64,000 nucleotides of DNA from Notamacropus eugenii (taxonomy: Eukaryota > Chordata > Mammalia > Diprotodontia > Macropodidae). A program made the position numbers and the translations under genes. The notes below the pieces were generated by a model, which saw only the letters and a program-made list of their open reading frames with translations, was not told the DNA's origin and did not search any database. Positions 33,083 through 44,549 of this stretch are shown here, piece by piece (the stretch's first letter is position 1; the number at the start of each line of letters is the position of its first letter). The stretch is from assembly GCF_028372415.1 (NCBI RefSeq), contig NC_092879.1, positions 94,150,241 through 94,214,240 on the forward strand, written 5' to 3'.

Positions 33083-33460
33083 CTTAAGAAAAATAACTTT
33101 TACACGAATGGAGGTTGGATTGAAGAGGAGAAAGACTGGAGGCAGGGAGACTAATTAGAAAACTATTGGAAATAGCCTAGACATTAGATGAAGGGGCCTG
33201 AACTAGGTGGATGGCTGTATCAGAGGAGAGAAAGGATTATATACAGGAAATATTGTGGAGATAGAAATGACAAGATTTGGCAAAGGATTGCATATAACCA
33301 ATTGGGGTGAATGCTGATGAGACTGAGGTTGTACCTGGATGGCTGGAAGGACAATGGCATCGGAAGGAACAGCAATAGGGAGGTGAGATGCTGGAAGGCA
33401 GGCAGTGCAAGTAGAGAGACAGATCAATGCATACAAAGGACAGAAAGTCCTTGACACCTA
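33083..33460 (-). mobile_element. L2-type LINE, antisense, segment 3 of 3
   Basis: TGGAGGCAGGGAGACTAATT, CAAGATTTGGCAAAGGATTG, TTGTACCTGGATGGCTGGAA continue the same L2 upstream. Confidence 0.8.
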
Positions 33461-33464
33461 AATA

Positions 33465-34570
33465 CCGATGATAAGCATGGATTTTTAATTTGCTAAAACT
33501 AAGTAGGCCCTGCTATTTTGAGGCCTACCAGAAGCAGCTTTTTGCCACCAGTGTGAATGGAGCACATCTTGAGACTGCAGGACAAAGTAAGCAACCAAAA
33601 AAAGTCTAAAATTGGAGACTTAAAACTAAGACAAGGACACTCAAATGCTCAAATGATCTCGGATTTCATCCATGTGGGCATTCTACCATCCAGGACACCT
33701 GCGGGATCCTCCCCAGCCTTCACCACAGTGGGGTTGGAGACTGTTCTTTTTTTTTCTCTTGTCATTGTGATGATACCAAAGGAACACACAGACGAACTCA
33801 CTAGTCATGTGTGATTGTCTGAGTTAGAACACTCGGAACCATTTTTTTTAGGTGCAAGAAAAGAACTATAAACATTCTAATGCAACCTCCCAAATACATA
33901 AAGCAGGAAACAGAACAGATCCAGAAAGGGGAAGGACTTGCCCAAGGTTACAAAGGGAGTTGATGGCAAAGCCACCATGAGAGGCCATGTTTTCTGACCC
34001 CTGACCCAGTGTCCTTGCCACTGTCTCATGATACTTTCAGAACTTCAGTTGGAGAGGCCGACTCAAGGCTTGGTTTACTCATAGTCAGTGTAGCTTGTTA
34101 TTACCTCAGTGGTGTGATTTGAGGGATACCATGGAAGGCTCCTCACAAATCTCTGCCTTGTGGGTACCTGGAATGTCAACATTAGAGCATTATTCTTTTG
34201 GTTTAAGCTTTTCCTTCTCCATCGGGTCGTCTTTCTAAACACAGGACACTCCTGGGAGGTAGGACACTGCCTTAAGTCCCTAACCCTCATGTGAAGGAGA
34301 TGATCATATTGTTTTCTCATATTTTTCCATATGGTTTAGGACCTCTGACTTCTTCCATGCAGGAACTCTCCTTACATCTCAGATTTCACCCCATATAAAC
34401 TTAAGAGGTCTTAGAAAGCTCCTTGACACTCAGTGAGGGGAAGGCACTTTGCTTTTGGTCATGCAGCTAGTAAGTGTCCACGGCAAAATTTGAACCCACG
34501 TCTTCCTGATACCAAATCTTGCCATACTGCCTCTCTTTTTTAACAATGAGATTAAGTGTAGTGAAAATGT
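33465..34570. other. Mostly unassigned, with MIR pieces at 33880-34040 and 34420-34540
   Basis: MIR motifs: GGACTTGCCCAAGGTTACAA and CATGCAGCTAGTAAGTGTCC with TTTGAACCCACGTCTTCCTG, both antisense. The rest is unrecognised. Confidence 0.5.
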
Positions 34571-34574
34571 CATG

Positions 34575-35212
34575 CAGAGGGGAAAGAACTTATATGTACA
34601 AAAGTATTTATACCAGCTCTTTATGTGTTGGCAAAGAATTGGAAATGGAGAGGATGCCCATCAATTGAGAAATGGCTGAACAAGTTGCAGTATTTGAACA
34701 TCATGGAATACTGTTGTGCTATAAGTAATGATGAGTGAGCAGATTTCAGAAAAACTTGGACAGACTTACATGAACTGATGCAAAGTGAAGAGAGCAGAAC
34801 CAGGAGAATGTTGTATACAGTATCAACAACATTGTGTGATGATCAACTATGAGTGACTTAGCTCTTCTCAGCCGTGCAATGATGTAAGACAATTCCAAAG
34901 GACTCATGATGGAAAATGCTGTCCACATCCAGAGGAAGAACTGATGGGCATCTGAACGCAGATTGAAGCATACTCTTTTAACTTTATTTTTTTCATGGTT
35001 CTTTTCTTTTGGCCTGTTTATTCTTTCACAACCTGACTGACGTGGAAATATGCTTTACATAATTGCACATACCTAACCTATATAAAATTGCTTACCATCT
35101 TAGCGAAGAGATGGGAAGGGAGGGAGGGAGAAAAACTGGAACTCAAAATTTTCAAAAAGTGAATGCTAAAAATTGTCCTTACATAAAATTGGAAGAAATA
35201 AAATCCTATTTA
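34575..35212 (+). mobile_element. 5'-truncated L1 3' end, sense
   Basis: The plus strand encodes 'KNW...CPSIEKWLN' and 'YLNIMEYCC' type ORF2 motifs (34630-34720), then CATGAACTGATGCAAAGTGA. The 3' UTR ends in GAACTCAAAATTTTCAAAAA and an A-rich tail (AGAAATAAAATCC). Confidence 0.85.
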
Positions 35213-35261
35213 AGAAATGAACAAATGAAATGCAGTATAATGTACTTTGCAATCCTTAAAA

Positions 35262-35495
35262 TGCCATGCTTTTTTTTTAACCTTAGGACCCCTTTACACT
35301 CTTAAAAGTTATTGCAGACCGCCCCCCCCCCCCCCCACGAGAGCTTTGGTTTATGTGACCTATATAATCTATTGATAATTACCATCTTCAAAATTAAAAT
35401 GCCTTAATATTATAGAAGCAACTCTGACCTCATAGATTCCCCGAGTAGGTTTGGGAACCCCCAAGAACACTTTGAGAACCAACCTGAGCCCCTGG
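35262..35495 (-). mobile_element. hAT-type DNA transposon remnant (name uncertain)
   Basis: AGGACCCCTTTACACTCTTA, AGAGCTTTGGTTTATGTGAC, TATTGATAATTACC and, at the other end, GGGAACCCCCAAGAACACTT, TGAGAACCAA. I recognise this as a therian-wide non-autonomous DNA element pattern. The C14 run at 35323-35336 lies inside. Confidence 0.5.
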
Positions 35496-35684
35496 AGCTT
35501 TTTCTGTCTTTCCTTTTTTCAGTGGAGTTCCAATGGAAGAGTCAGAGCACAAGTGCTCTCTTTTGGCTTTGGCTCTTTAATATTTAATATTCTATAGACT
35601 GTGGTGCAGGTAGATAAATGATTGCTTTTTATAACTGAATGAGAATATTGGGATATAAGCTCTTCTTTTTTCTTTCTCCCTACC

Positions 35685-35820
35685 CCACTCCTTCCCTTCC
35701 CTCCCTCCCTCCCTCCTTTCCTCCCTCCCTCCCTTCCTTCCTTCCTTCCTTCCTTCCTTCCTTCCTTCCTTCCTTCCTTCCTTCCTTCCTTCCTTCCTTC
35801 CTTCCTTCCTTCTTTCCTTT
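35685..35820. repeat. CCTT/CCCT microsatellite
   Basis: Variable CCCT units pass into about 25 near-perfect CCTT repeats. The strand asymmetry is complete (pyrimidine on plus, purine on minus). Confidence 0.97.
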
Positions 35821-35824
35821 TTTC

Positions 35825-36470
35825 TTCATAACCACTTCAACTAAACTTGGTAGAACTAGGTTGTCCTCCCCTATTCAAGATCTTCTCAGCCTGCCAAAAT
35901 CTGAGTGAAATTTATATGTATACATACATATAACACATACACATGATTAGGCACAATCATTAAAGAAGGAAGATTTTATTCGGTTATTTCAGGTTGGACC
36001 CTATCCCACTTTCTAAATTAATTGCTTTAGCGATTTCACTCAGAAATTGACTTTGTGAGCAAACTACCTGGTCTCACCAAATTTATCACATGATATAATA
36101 CGTGCACACACATATAAACATATACAGACATTCATTTACAATTTCACATTTTGAGAATCAGTCAAGAGAAAGCAGAGGCATTATATAAAGCATGTTAGCA
36201 ACAATTCATATTTTATAAGAAAATCTGGATCTTAATCCAGGATCAGGTTCTTAAGTTCTCAGCCCAGTTTGTAGAACAGGGGTTTCTGCCAGGAAGAACT
36301 GACCACCCAAAGGCTAGTTCTAATTCATCATTGGCCCTGAAAAGCAATGTAAATTACTAAGAATGTGAACAAATAGGGTTGGCCTTGACATCTTGTTAGG
36401 CAATGCCTTATTCTTGGGATGGGAGTCTTCCCTGGAAGGTGGGTGGTTTCTTTTTCCTTAGATACATACT
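35825..36470. other. Unassigned AT-rich sequence
   Basis: Short TA/CA runs (35917-35944, 36100-36130); nothing else recognised. Confidence 0.35.
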
Positions 36471-36475
36471 TCTGG

Positions 36476-36565
36476 ATACACACACACACACATGCATTAT
36501 ATATACAATGCATACATGTATGTATATGTACACATGTGTACATATAAACAGATGTATATATTTTT
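36476..36565. repeat. CA/TA microsatellite, impure
   Basis: ACACACACACACATGCATTA followed by ATACATGTATGTATATG-type steps, alternating purine and pyrimidine. Confidence 0.8.
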
Positions 36566-36859
36566 TCATTTCTGATATCACTGATAGAATCCTAGGCTTT
36601 GAACTTGAAGGTCTTCCTGAGATCATCCAGCCCAACCCTATCTTTTGACACATCCCAGACTTCTTGTTAGCAATAGATTTTTCATGAAAATGCTTCCTTG
36701 TCATGGCCATTGGCTCTAGTTTCTCCAATACCTTCCATAAACTTCTTAGGTACTATTTTCCAAGTCTTCCTTGTAGGAAAAAAGTTTTATTTTAAAATGG
36801 GGCAATGAATGGTTCTTTCCATTACTCTCACCCAGGCTTATCTCTTTTGCCTGTGAAGT

Positions 36860-37120
36860 AGCAATTACCAGTGGAGAAGCTAATTAGCTTGCTGCTATCT
36901 CTAAGTGAACAGGGAGCGATTCTCTAGGAGAAGCCATTTGACATGACTTAAAGGCTACCATTGTTAATCATTAGACCACAAACAGCTCTGTTCCCATAAT
37001 GGGAAGCATCCAGCTAGAACCCACAAAAGGAAGCTGTATGGTCAGCCTTTTCCCTGTCTGCCCAAGGCTAAGCTTTGGCCACATTCCCAGGTCTAGACTT
37101 GTGACCTCATTGACAGAGGT
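36860..37120. other. Repeat-free block, candidate conserved noncoding element
   Basis: Includes GTAGCAATTACCAG, GCTAATTAGCTTGC, TTGACATGACTTAAAGG and CATTGTTAATCATTAGACC: three homeodomain-like cores and a SOX-like ATTGTT in about 130 bp. Confidence 0.3.
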
Positions 37121-37133
37121 AACTCTTGGTGTG

Positions 37134-37454
37134 GGGCAGCTAGGTGGTGCAGTGGATAGAGTACCAGTGCAGGAGTCAGGAGGACCTGTAGTTCAAATCT
37201 CACTTCAGACACTTGACAGTCACTAGCTGGGTGACCTTAGGCAAGTCACTTAACCCCAACTGCCTCATCCTGGGTCATCTCCAGTCATCCTGATGAATGG
37301 ATTTAGGTCACTGGATTCAGATGGCTCTGGAGGAGAGGTGAGGCTGGTGACATGCACAGCCCTCCCTCACTCAAAACAAAGTCAAGTGCAAGTCATCATT
37401 ATTTCTCTAATGGCATGGTCTTCTTCGGCAACAAAGGATGAGCACATACACGGG
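37134..37454 (+). mobile_element. Mar1/WSINE-type SINE, sense, full length
   Basis: Head GGGCAGCTAGGTGGTGCAGT, B-box AGTTCAAATCTCACTTC, body CTGCCTCATCCTGGGTCATC, tail CAACAAAGGATGAGCACATA. AACTCTTGGTGTG is repeated exactly at 37121-37133 and 37455-37467. Confidence 0.95.
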
Positions 37455-37489
37455 AACTCTTGGTGTGAATTGGAAACTTGGCCACAATT

Positions 37490-37760
37490 TTTAATCTTAA
37501 TAATTATAATAATAGTAGCCAACATTTATATAGCACCTACTATGTGCCAGGTACCATACTAAGCATTTCATAAATATTCTCTCATTTGGTCCCCAGCACT
37601 GGGAGGTGGCTGCCATGGTGATTCCCATTTTATAGATGAAGAGACTGAGGCAAACAGAGATGAAATGACTTATCCAGCTAATAAGTGTCTGATGCTGGAT
37701 TTGAACTTAGGTGTTCCTGAGTCTAGATCTAGCACTCTATCCATTGTGCCAAGAGAGGTT
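37490..37760 (-). repeat. MIR/THER-type SINE, antisense
   Basis: AACATTTATATAGCACCTAC, TTTTATAGATGAAGAGACTG, AATGACTTATCCAGCTAATA, TAGCACTCTATCCATTGTGCC. Confidence 0.8.
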
Positions 37761-37769
37761 CTCAGAGTT

Positions 37770-38210
37770 TGAATGGACTGTGAGTCAGCAAAGTGAAATG
37801 GGAATCAGAAAAGTGCCTTAAGAGGGATGTATCTTCCCAGAGTAAGGAGCAGACAGGCCTCTGCCCTGGTCAAACCATACCTGCCATGTGGAGATTGATC
37901 TTGTTCTGGCTGCTATAGAAGGCAGAACAAGGAGCACCAATGGGGGGAAGGTGCAGATATCAGCTCAATGTATGGAAAAGAGATACTGAGTTGTCCTTCT
38001 CACTAGAGCTTTCTGAGCAAAGGCTGAACCACCATGGGTTACGTGTGCTAGACAGGTCAGGGTGAGGGTTAGCTCCCTTGAGGGGATCCTTGTACTGCTT
38101 CAGGCTGAGCTCTGTAGAAGACCAGTACCTAGACTTTGGGACCCATCCTGGCCTTGTAGGGAGGAGAGGCGACCATACTTGTGGTACCTTCCTCCTTTCT
38201 CAGGCACATG
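37770..38210 (+). mobile_element. CR1/L3-type LINE fragment, sense (decayed)
   Basis: GAATGGACTGTGAGTCAGCA, GGGATGTATCTTCCCAGAGT, CCCTGGTCAAACCATACCTG, GGAGATTG follow the CR1/L3 coding order. The later part (from about 37940) is hard to align. Confidence 0.55.
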
Positions 38211-38406
38211 CCAGTTAGGGAGCACCTTTGCAGCTAGCTGCCGTCCCTCTGGTCTATGGCACCTTACAGGACCTGTCATAAACCATTATTAAATACTTGG
38301 GGATTGAGTAGGCCACTGACTTGCAGGTTACAAGGGATCTGTTGCGGACACTTTAATGTTCTTCGTCATATTTTTCGTTCCTGAGTCAAAATAATGTATT
38401 TATAAA

Positions 38407-39953
38407 TTGTATATATTGTTTATTTATTTATTTTTGGTTTTAAACATTCACTTCCATCAGATTTTGAGTTTTACATTTCCTCCCCCTCCCTTGCCTCCTC
38501 CTCCCCAAGATGGCATGCAATCTGACATAGGCTCTACATATACATTCATATTAAACATATTTTCACATTAGTCATGATGTAAAGAAGAAATAGAACTAGT
38601 GGGAGGAACCATGAGAAAGAAGAAACAAAACAAAACAACGAAAGAAGAGAAGAGCAAAAAGTGTGCTTTCCTCTGCATTCAGACTCCATAGTTCTTTCTC
38701 TGGATGTGGACAGCATTTTCCATCATGAGTCTTTTGGAATTGTCTTAGATCCTTGCATTGCTGAGAAGAGTTAAGTCTATCAAAGTTAGTCATTGTACAA
38801 TGTTCTTATTATTGTGTACAATGTTCTCCTGATCCTGTTCACTTCACTCAGCATCAGTTCATATAAGTCTTTCCAGGTTTTTGTGAAGTCCATCTGTTCA
38901 TCATATAGTATCCCATTACATTCATATACCACACCTTGTTCAGCCATTCCCCAATGGATGGGCATCCCCTCGATTTCTAGCTCTTGGCCACCACAAAAAG
39001 AGCTGCTATAAATATGTTTATACATGTAGGTTCTTTTCCTGTTTTATCATCTTTTTGGGATACAGACCTAGAAGTGGTATTGCTGGGTCAAAGAGTATGC
39101 ACAGTTTTATAGCTTTTTGGGTATAGTTTCAAACTGTTCTCCAGAATCAGTTCTGGATCACTTGGATCAGTTCCCAACTCCACCAACAATGCATTAGTGT
39201 TGCATTTTCCCCACATGTTCTCCAATATTTATCATTTTCCTGTTTTATCACATTAGCCAATCAGATAGGTATGATGTGGTACCTCAGAGTTGTTTCGATT
39301 TGCATTTCTCTAATCAATAGTTACTGAGAGCATTTTTTCATATGACTATAGATAGTTTTAATTTTTTCCTCTGAAAACTGCCTGTTCATTTCCTTTGACC
39401 ATTTATCAATTGGAAAATGATTTGTATTCTTATAAATTTGACTCAGTTCTCTCTATATTTTAGAAATGAGGCCTTTATCAGAGACACTGGCTGTAAAGAT
39501 TGCTTCCCAGCTTTCTGCTTCCCTTCTAATCTTGATTGCATTGGCTTTGTTTTTGCAAAAACTTTTCAATTTAATGTAATCAGAATCATTCATTTTGCAT
39601 TTCATAATGTTCTCTATCTTGTTTGGCATAAATTCTTTCCTTCTCCATAGATCTGACAGGTAAACTATTCCTTGCTGTCCTGGTTTGCTTATAGTATCAG
39701 TCTTTATGTCTAAATCATGTACTCATTTTGACTTTATCTTGGTATAGGGTGTAAGAATTTGGTCTATGCCTAGTTTCTACATTGCTATTTTCTAGTTTTC
39801 TCAGCAGTTTTTATTAAATAGTGAGTTCTTATCCCAGAAGCTGGAGTCTTTGGATTTATCCAATAGTAGATTACTATAGTCGTTGACTGTTGTATCTTGC
39901 ATACCTAACCTATTCTACTCATCCACCACTGCATTTTTTAACCAGTACCATGT
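38407..39953 (-). mobile_element. 5'-truncated L1, antisense, with target-site duplication
   Basis: L1 3' UTR at left; ORF2 C-terminal block at 38930-39010 (minus-strand 'EIEGMPIHWGMAEQ'). Upstream ORF2 continues to 39953. AAAATAATGTATT(T/C)ATAAA flanks it at 38388-38406 and 39954-39972 (18 of 19 identical). Stops are scattered throughout. Confidence 0.92.
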
Positions 39954-39974
39954 AAAATAATGTATTCATAAAGA

Positions 39975-41100
39975 GTGTGCATTTCCTGAGGCATGATGGT
40001 CCAATATATTGAATAGAGTGTCTGACCTTGAAATTAGGAAGACCAGGGGTCAGGTCCTACCTGAGCTACATACTAGTTGGGTGACCCTGGTAAACCACTT
40101 AACTTTTCAGTGTACCAGTTAACTCTCAAAAACTTGATGTTACAGAGGAGGTGGTCAAGGAAGTTTCTGCTCTGGCATTGCCCCACATATCCATCCCAGG
40201 GGGACTTGGAGCTCTTCCAGATCTTGTTCCAATGGACAGTGTCCCATCTCAGCCTGACCTAACATTTTCTCTTGGAGATCTCAGATCTTTTCATCTCCTT
40301 AGAGGGCAAGGCCAGTGCTCAGCTCTAAAGGCCCTCCTGGCTCTTTCCTGGAGCATGTCAAAGAGCATGAGTTCTTGACATTGCACAGTTTTGTTAAGTC
40401 AAAGAAGGAAATCGTTAAGTTTGTAAACAGAAATAAAAGGGTATGGAAAGGAGGAAAGAGTGGGCTCAAAATGGTGCTTGGGGTTTTTCATTTCTTCCAA
40501 AGGGAAAGCTCATTTCTTTTCCAGTCTTTCCCCCTCCCTTCTAAGAGTTTCTGGTTGAGAGCTGTGAAAGTCTGTTTGGGTGCCCAGAGGAATTCACATC
40601 TTTTGGTTTTCAGCAAACCAGCTGCATTTTCACACGGGCCCCTTTTCTAGCCAAGCCTAGATTCCCTAGGAAAAATGGAGGAGAGCACATTTAGTCCTTG
40701 TCCTTTAAGAGGAAGAACTCTGCTTCTTTCCTCTTAAAGAGCAGCCTGGGTCTAGATGAAGAAAAGGGTTCTGAGTAAGCCAAGTATTGATTCATTTGCA
40801 AGTAGAATAAAAAGTGCTTAGAGACATCATAGGAGTATGTATATATTTAAGAGTTAAGAAAATGCCTCTGAAATGTACTGGCTGTTACCCTCTACAAGTC
40901 ACCTTACCTCTCCACATGGAGGGGCTGGAATCAGTGCAGGCTGTTACCATTTTCCCCAGGGTCAGTGTCAAAGTGTGGAGTCATAACTTATAAGTATTAG
41001 GGAGATAGGGGATTGGGAGAAAATTAGCATGAAGCACATCCTCAGCTTTGGAGGAATGGAGGTATCAGCCTCCATGGATGGAGGAAATAGGGCCAGGGGA
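39975..41100. other. Mostly unassigned, MIR piece at 40000-40110
   Basis: MIR sense motifs CCTTGAAATTAGGAAGACCA and GGGTGACCCTGGTAAACCAC. The rest has short unconvincing frames. Confidence 0.4.
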
Positions 41101-41104
41101 GCCA

Positions 41105-41345
41105 CAACAGCCACAAACATTAGTAAGCACCTACTGTATGCCAGGTAGCATACAGTGCTGGGTCCTGGGTGCTGAGGATATGAAGGAAGGCAAAAGACCA
41201 TGGTTCCTGCTCTCAAGAAGCTTGTCATCTAATGGGACAAACAACATGCAAACACCTACATGGACATAAGATATATATTGGATATATGTGTGTATACACA
41301 TATGGATATGTGTGCGTATATGGAAAAAACTGGGCAGGGAGCACT
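41105..41345 (-). mobile_element. L2-type LINE 3' fragment, antisense
   Basis: TAGTAAGCACCTACTGTATG, CAGGTAGCATACAGTGCTGG, TCAAGAAGCTTGTCATCTAA. Confidence 0.7.
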
Positions 41346-41419
41346 GGGGAACAACTGGTCATAGGTGATTCTACCAGGGAGGAGGAAATATACACATGGC
41401 ATCTGAGAGCTTGCAATGC

Positions 41420-42515
41420 TAACTAGGTTCAAGGCCTACCTCTGACCCATCCTAGCTGGGTGACCTTGGGCAAATCCCTTAGCCTGTCAGCGCCACTAGG
41501 CAACCATGGAAGAGTAAGAGTTGTAGCTAAGTAGCTGGCTTGCACTGGAAGAGGAAGTTTACATACCAGGAATTCCCTAATAGTGACAAAATCACAGCTT
41601 CATACTCCACCCTCCAAATAAACAGAGTCAGCATCCACAAAATCTTGTTGCCCTGTAACATAGTCCTCATTTCCCCACCCTAGTTACAGCTCCATTGGGG
41701 TCGGTAAACTAATGATGATGATTTCTTGTTGTTTGCACAATTCGAGTCTCCAAAGTCTTCCCAAACTTAAGCCTTTCAAACACACTGGTGACCCAAATAA
41801 ATTCAGGTTCTATCTACACTGGGCCAAAAGAGGCAGCCAATTCATTCAATCATTCAGATGGTTTATTTCCATGACTGCAAACAGCCGGTTTGAATACATT
41901 TTTGACTGAACTGACTGATTATTTTGGCATTCGAGAGGTACAGCCTCAGAGGCGGGGGCGGCAGGCTGACCCAGAGGAGAGCCTCCTTAGACTAACTGGG
42001 AGGAGGGTTGTTATGAACAATATCAAGGCCGGGGGGGTGTGTGTGTTGGGGGGGGGTGATTCTGTAGAATGTGCTCTTGATCCAGACCATTAATGGGGAA
42101 ACTAGCATTTAGGGAGAGAAAAGCTAATGAAGAACTGAGCCACAAAAGGCCCCATTTTGTCCCTGGAAACCAATGAGCAACCAGAGATAAAGCCTCAAAA
42201 GTGCCTTCTCTGGGATTCCCAAGTCATGGTCCCAGGTGCTCTCCTGGGGTAATCAATTCCCCATACATTATCTCATTCCAGAATATAATCTTGTCCCACT
42301 TGAAAATTGTATCTAAGGATCCTTTGTTCTAGATCTCTCTGCCCAGTTACACATGTAGGATGGCTTCTTGGCATTGGAAAGCAGAGGACTGTGTGGTACA
42401 TACACCCAGTATGTGTTCTAGAATTCCACCCCTTACTTTCTAGGCTGTGGGTCTAACCTGCTATCTAGCTTCATAGAACCTTCAGGGCACTTCTAGGTGA
42501 TCCCAGGATCCTAGA
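41420..42515. other. Mostly unassigned
   Basis: A sense MIR scrap at 41425-41500 (TAGCTGGGTGACCTTGGGCA). A G-rich run lies at 42029-42057. No gene seen. Confidence 0.35.
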
Positions 42516-42519
42516 TCAT

Positions 42520-42640
42520 AAACCTGAAAGGGCCCTCAGATGTCATCTTATCCAAACCACTCATTCTACAGAAGAGAAAATGAGGCTTAAGGAGATGGAA
42601 TGATTTACCTGGGGTCACATAGCCACAAAACAAGGGTTCC
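42520..42640 (-). repeat. MIR-type SINE fragment, antisense
   Basis: CATTCTACAGAAGAGAAAAT, TGATTTACCTGGGGTCACAT. Confidence 0.6.
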
Positions 42641-42962
42641 TATACATATTCTCTTCCTTCAGATCTTCCCCACTTAAATACCTGGCTTCTCCCTTGCCCT
42701 TCATCTCTTTTTCCATCCCATCCATCTCTCCTGGTAAATATCTTACCCTTGACAAAGGAGTATATGAAAGTACCAGTGTCTGCATGAAATCCACCAAAGG
42801 GGACATTCTAAAGAAGAAAGTTTAAGCAGACTCATATGAGGTAGGCTGCAGGGGAAGAGGGGAGAATAATGCATCTCCAGTGGCTTGAAGCAGAAAGACA
42901 GTTCCATTTGTTTACAATAAGAGCTGAACATTAATAGTGATCCACCATTGATTGATAATAGG

Positions 42963-43274
42963 TGTGTTCGTCCTTCGTTGTTGAAGAAGGCCTTGCCATC
43001 AGAGAAATGATGACATGACTTGCACTTGACTTTGTTTTGAGTGAGGGAGGGCTGTGCAGGTCACCAGCCTCACTTCTCCTCCAGAGCTATCTGAATCCAG
43101 TGACCAGATATTCATCAGGATGACTGGAGATGACTCAGGATAAGGCAATTGGGGTTAAGTGATTTGCCCAAGGTCACCCAGCTAGTGAATGTCAAGTGTC
43201 TGAGGTGAGATTTGAACTCAGATCCTCCTAACTCCGGCACTGGTGCTCTATCCACTGCACCACCTAGCTGCCCC
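42963..43274 (-). mobile_element. Mar1/WSINE-type SINE, antisense, full length
   Basis: TGTGTTCGTCCTTCGTTGTT to CCACCTAGCTGCCCC, same order as 32768-33082. Duplicated target ATTG(A/G)TAATAGG at 42951-42962 and 43275-43286. Confidence 0.93.
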
Positions 43275-43499
43275 ATTGGTAATAGGTACTACATTGGAGG
43301 ATAGCCCTGCCAATTAACCAAAATCAATCTGTTCCATTGTCAAAAGGATGTTTAATCTACTTAGGATGTATTTTCCTAAGACTTTGTATTGGAAAAGGAG
43401 TTCTGAAGATATGTTAGACAAGGGCACTGTTAAGGAGAATAAAGAAATGAGTTGGAAATGTTTTGCTGGCTCAAAAAAACCCTTAAACTACATTGATTG

Positions 43500-44545
43500 T
43501 GCCACTAGTATGATATAATGGAAAGAACGCTGGCTCTTGCTATCCTATGACTTGTGTCTGAATCCTGCCCCTGATGTGAACAACCTCTGTGACCTTTGAT
43601 AAGTCACTGAACTTCTTTGGGATTCATTCTCTTTATCTCCAACATAATGAAATTGGACTAGTTCAATTAGGAAGTACCTTCCAGCTTCAAATCCATGATC
43701 CTGGCCTTTAACATATGTTCGCATGGTCCCTGCTATTTTTTATTTTTTACCCATCTTGAATCTCTTAAATCTTGCTTCATGTGGTATTTTGTTGGGGCTT
43801 TGTTTTTGTTTCATGGGAGCTGCCCGGAGAGTTCCTTCGCATACCAGCACTATGTTTGTGAGCTCTCCAGAGCACGGCTATGCTCAGCCAAGTCCAGAAC
43901 TGGAGGAGGCCACTGGGCAGTGGGAAATTGGCTCACTGTGCTTCCACAGTAACCAAAGAGTGACTTTTTCCTCTCCTACTCACTTCTCCACGTGTCCTAT
44001 CCCCTGCAGCCAGGAAAATGGAATTTGGAAACTTTCCTTCTGTTCGTCCAAATTCTTAAAATCACAGGATTTAAAACTGGAAGTGACCTTTCAGGTTATC
44101 TAGCCACCCTGCTGATTTTACAGATGAGGATACTGAGGTCCAGAGAAGTCACATAATTTGACCAAGCTCACACAGGTCTTGTTCTCAAGGATTCAATTAG
44201 AACTATCCCACCTGGCCTGACACTGTATTTATCCAGCCTATTTCATATTATATAATGCTTTCAAAAGAATAAGTTGAGGTATTTGGTCTACAAAGTCTCT
44301 TCATTGTGCATTCATGGGATTTAAAGAATGGTGCTATGGTACAGAAGGAAGAATATTGGCCTGGGGACCAGGAAATCTGGGTTCTGGTCTTAGCCATGCC
44401 AGTGACTCACTGAATGACCTTAGATAATTCACTTTTCTTTTCTGGGCTTTCCATTCCTTATCTGTAAAATGACTGGGGGCCAAGGGGTAGGGGTTCTGGT
44501 GGGGGCAATTTCCGAGATCTCTTCCAGTTCTGACAGTCAATGGAT
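43500..44545. repeat. Cluster of three MIR-type fragments with unique sequence between
   Basis: 43510-43705 sense (GGAAAGAACGCTGGCTCTTG, GATAAGTCACTGAACTTC). 44050-44190 antisense (TTTTACAGATGAGGATACTG). 44335-44540 sense (GGCCTGGGGACCAGGAAATC, TATCTGTAAAATGACTGGGG). 43710-44040 is unassigned. Confidence 0.65.
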
Positions 44546-44549
44546 TTTG

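Noticed and set aside
35639..35908. Frame encoding Ser/Phe/Leu/Pro repeats
   Set aside because: Translation of the CCTT microsatellite.
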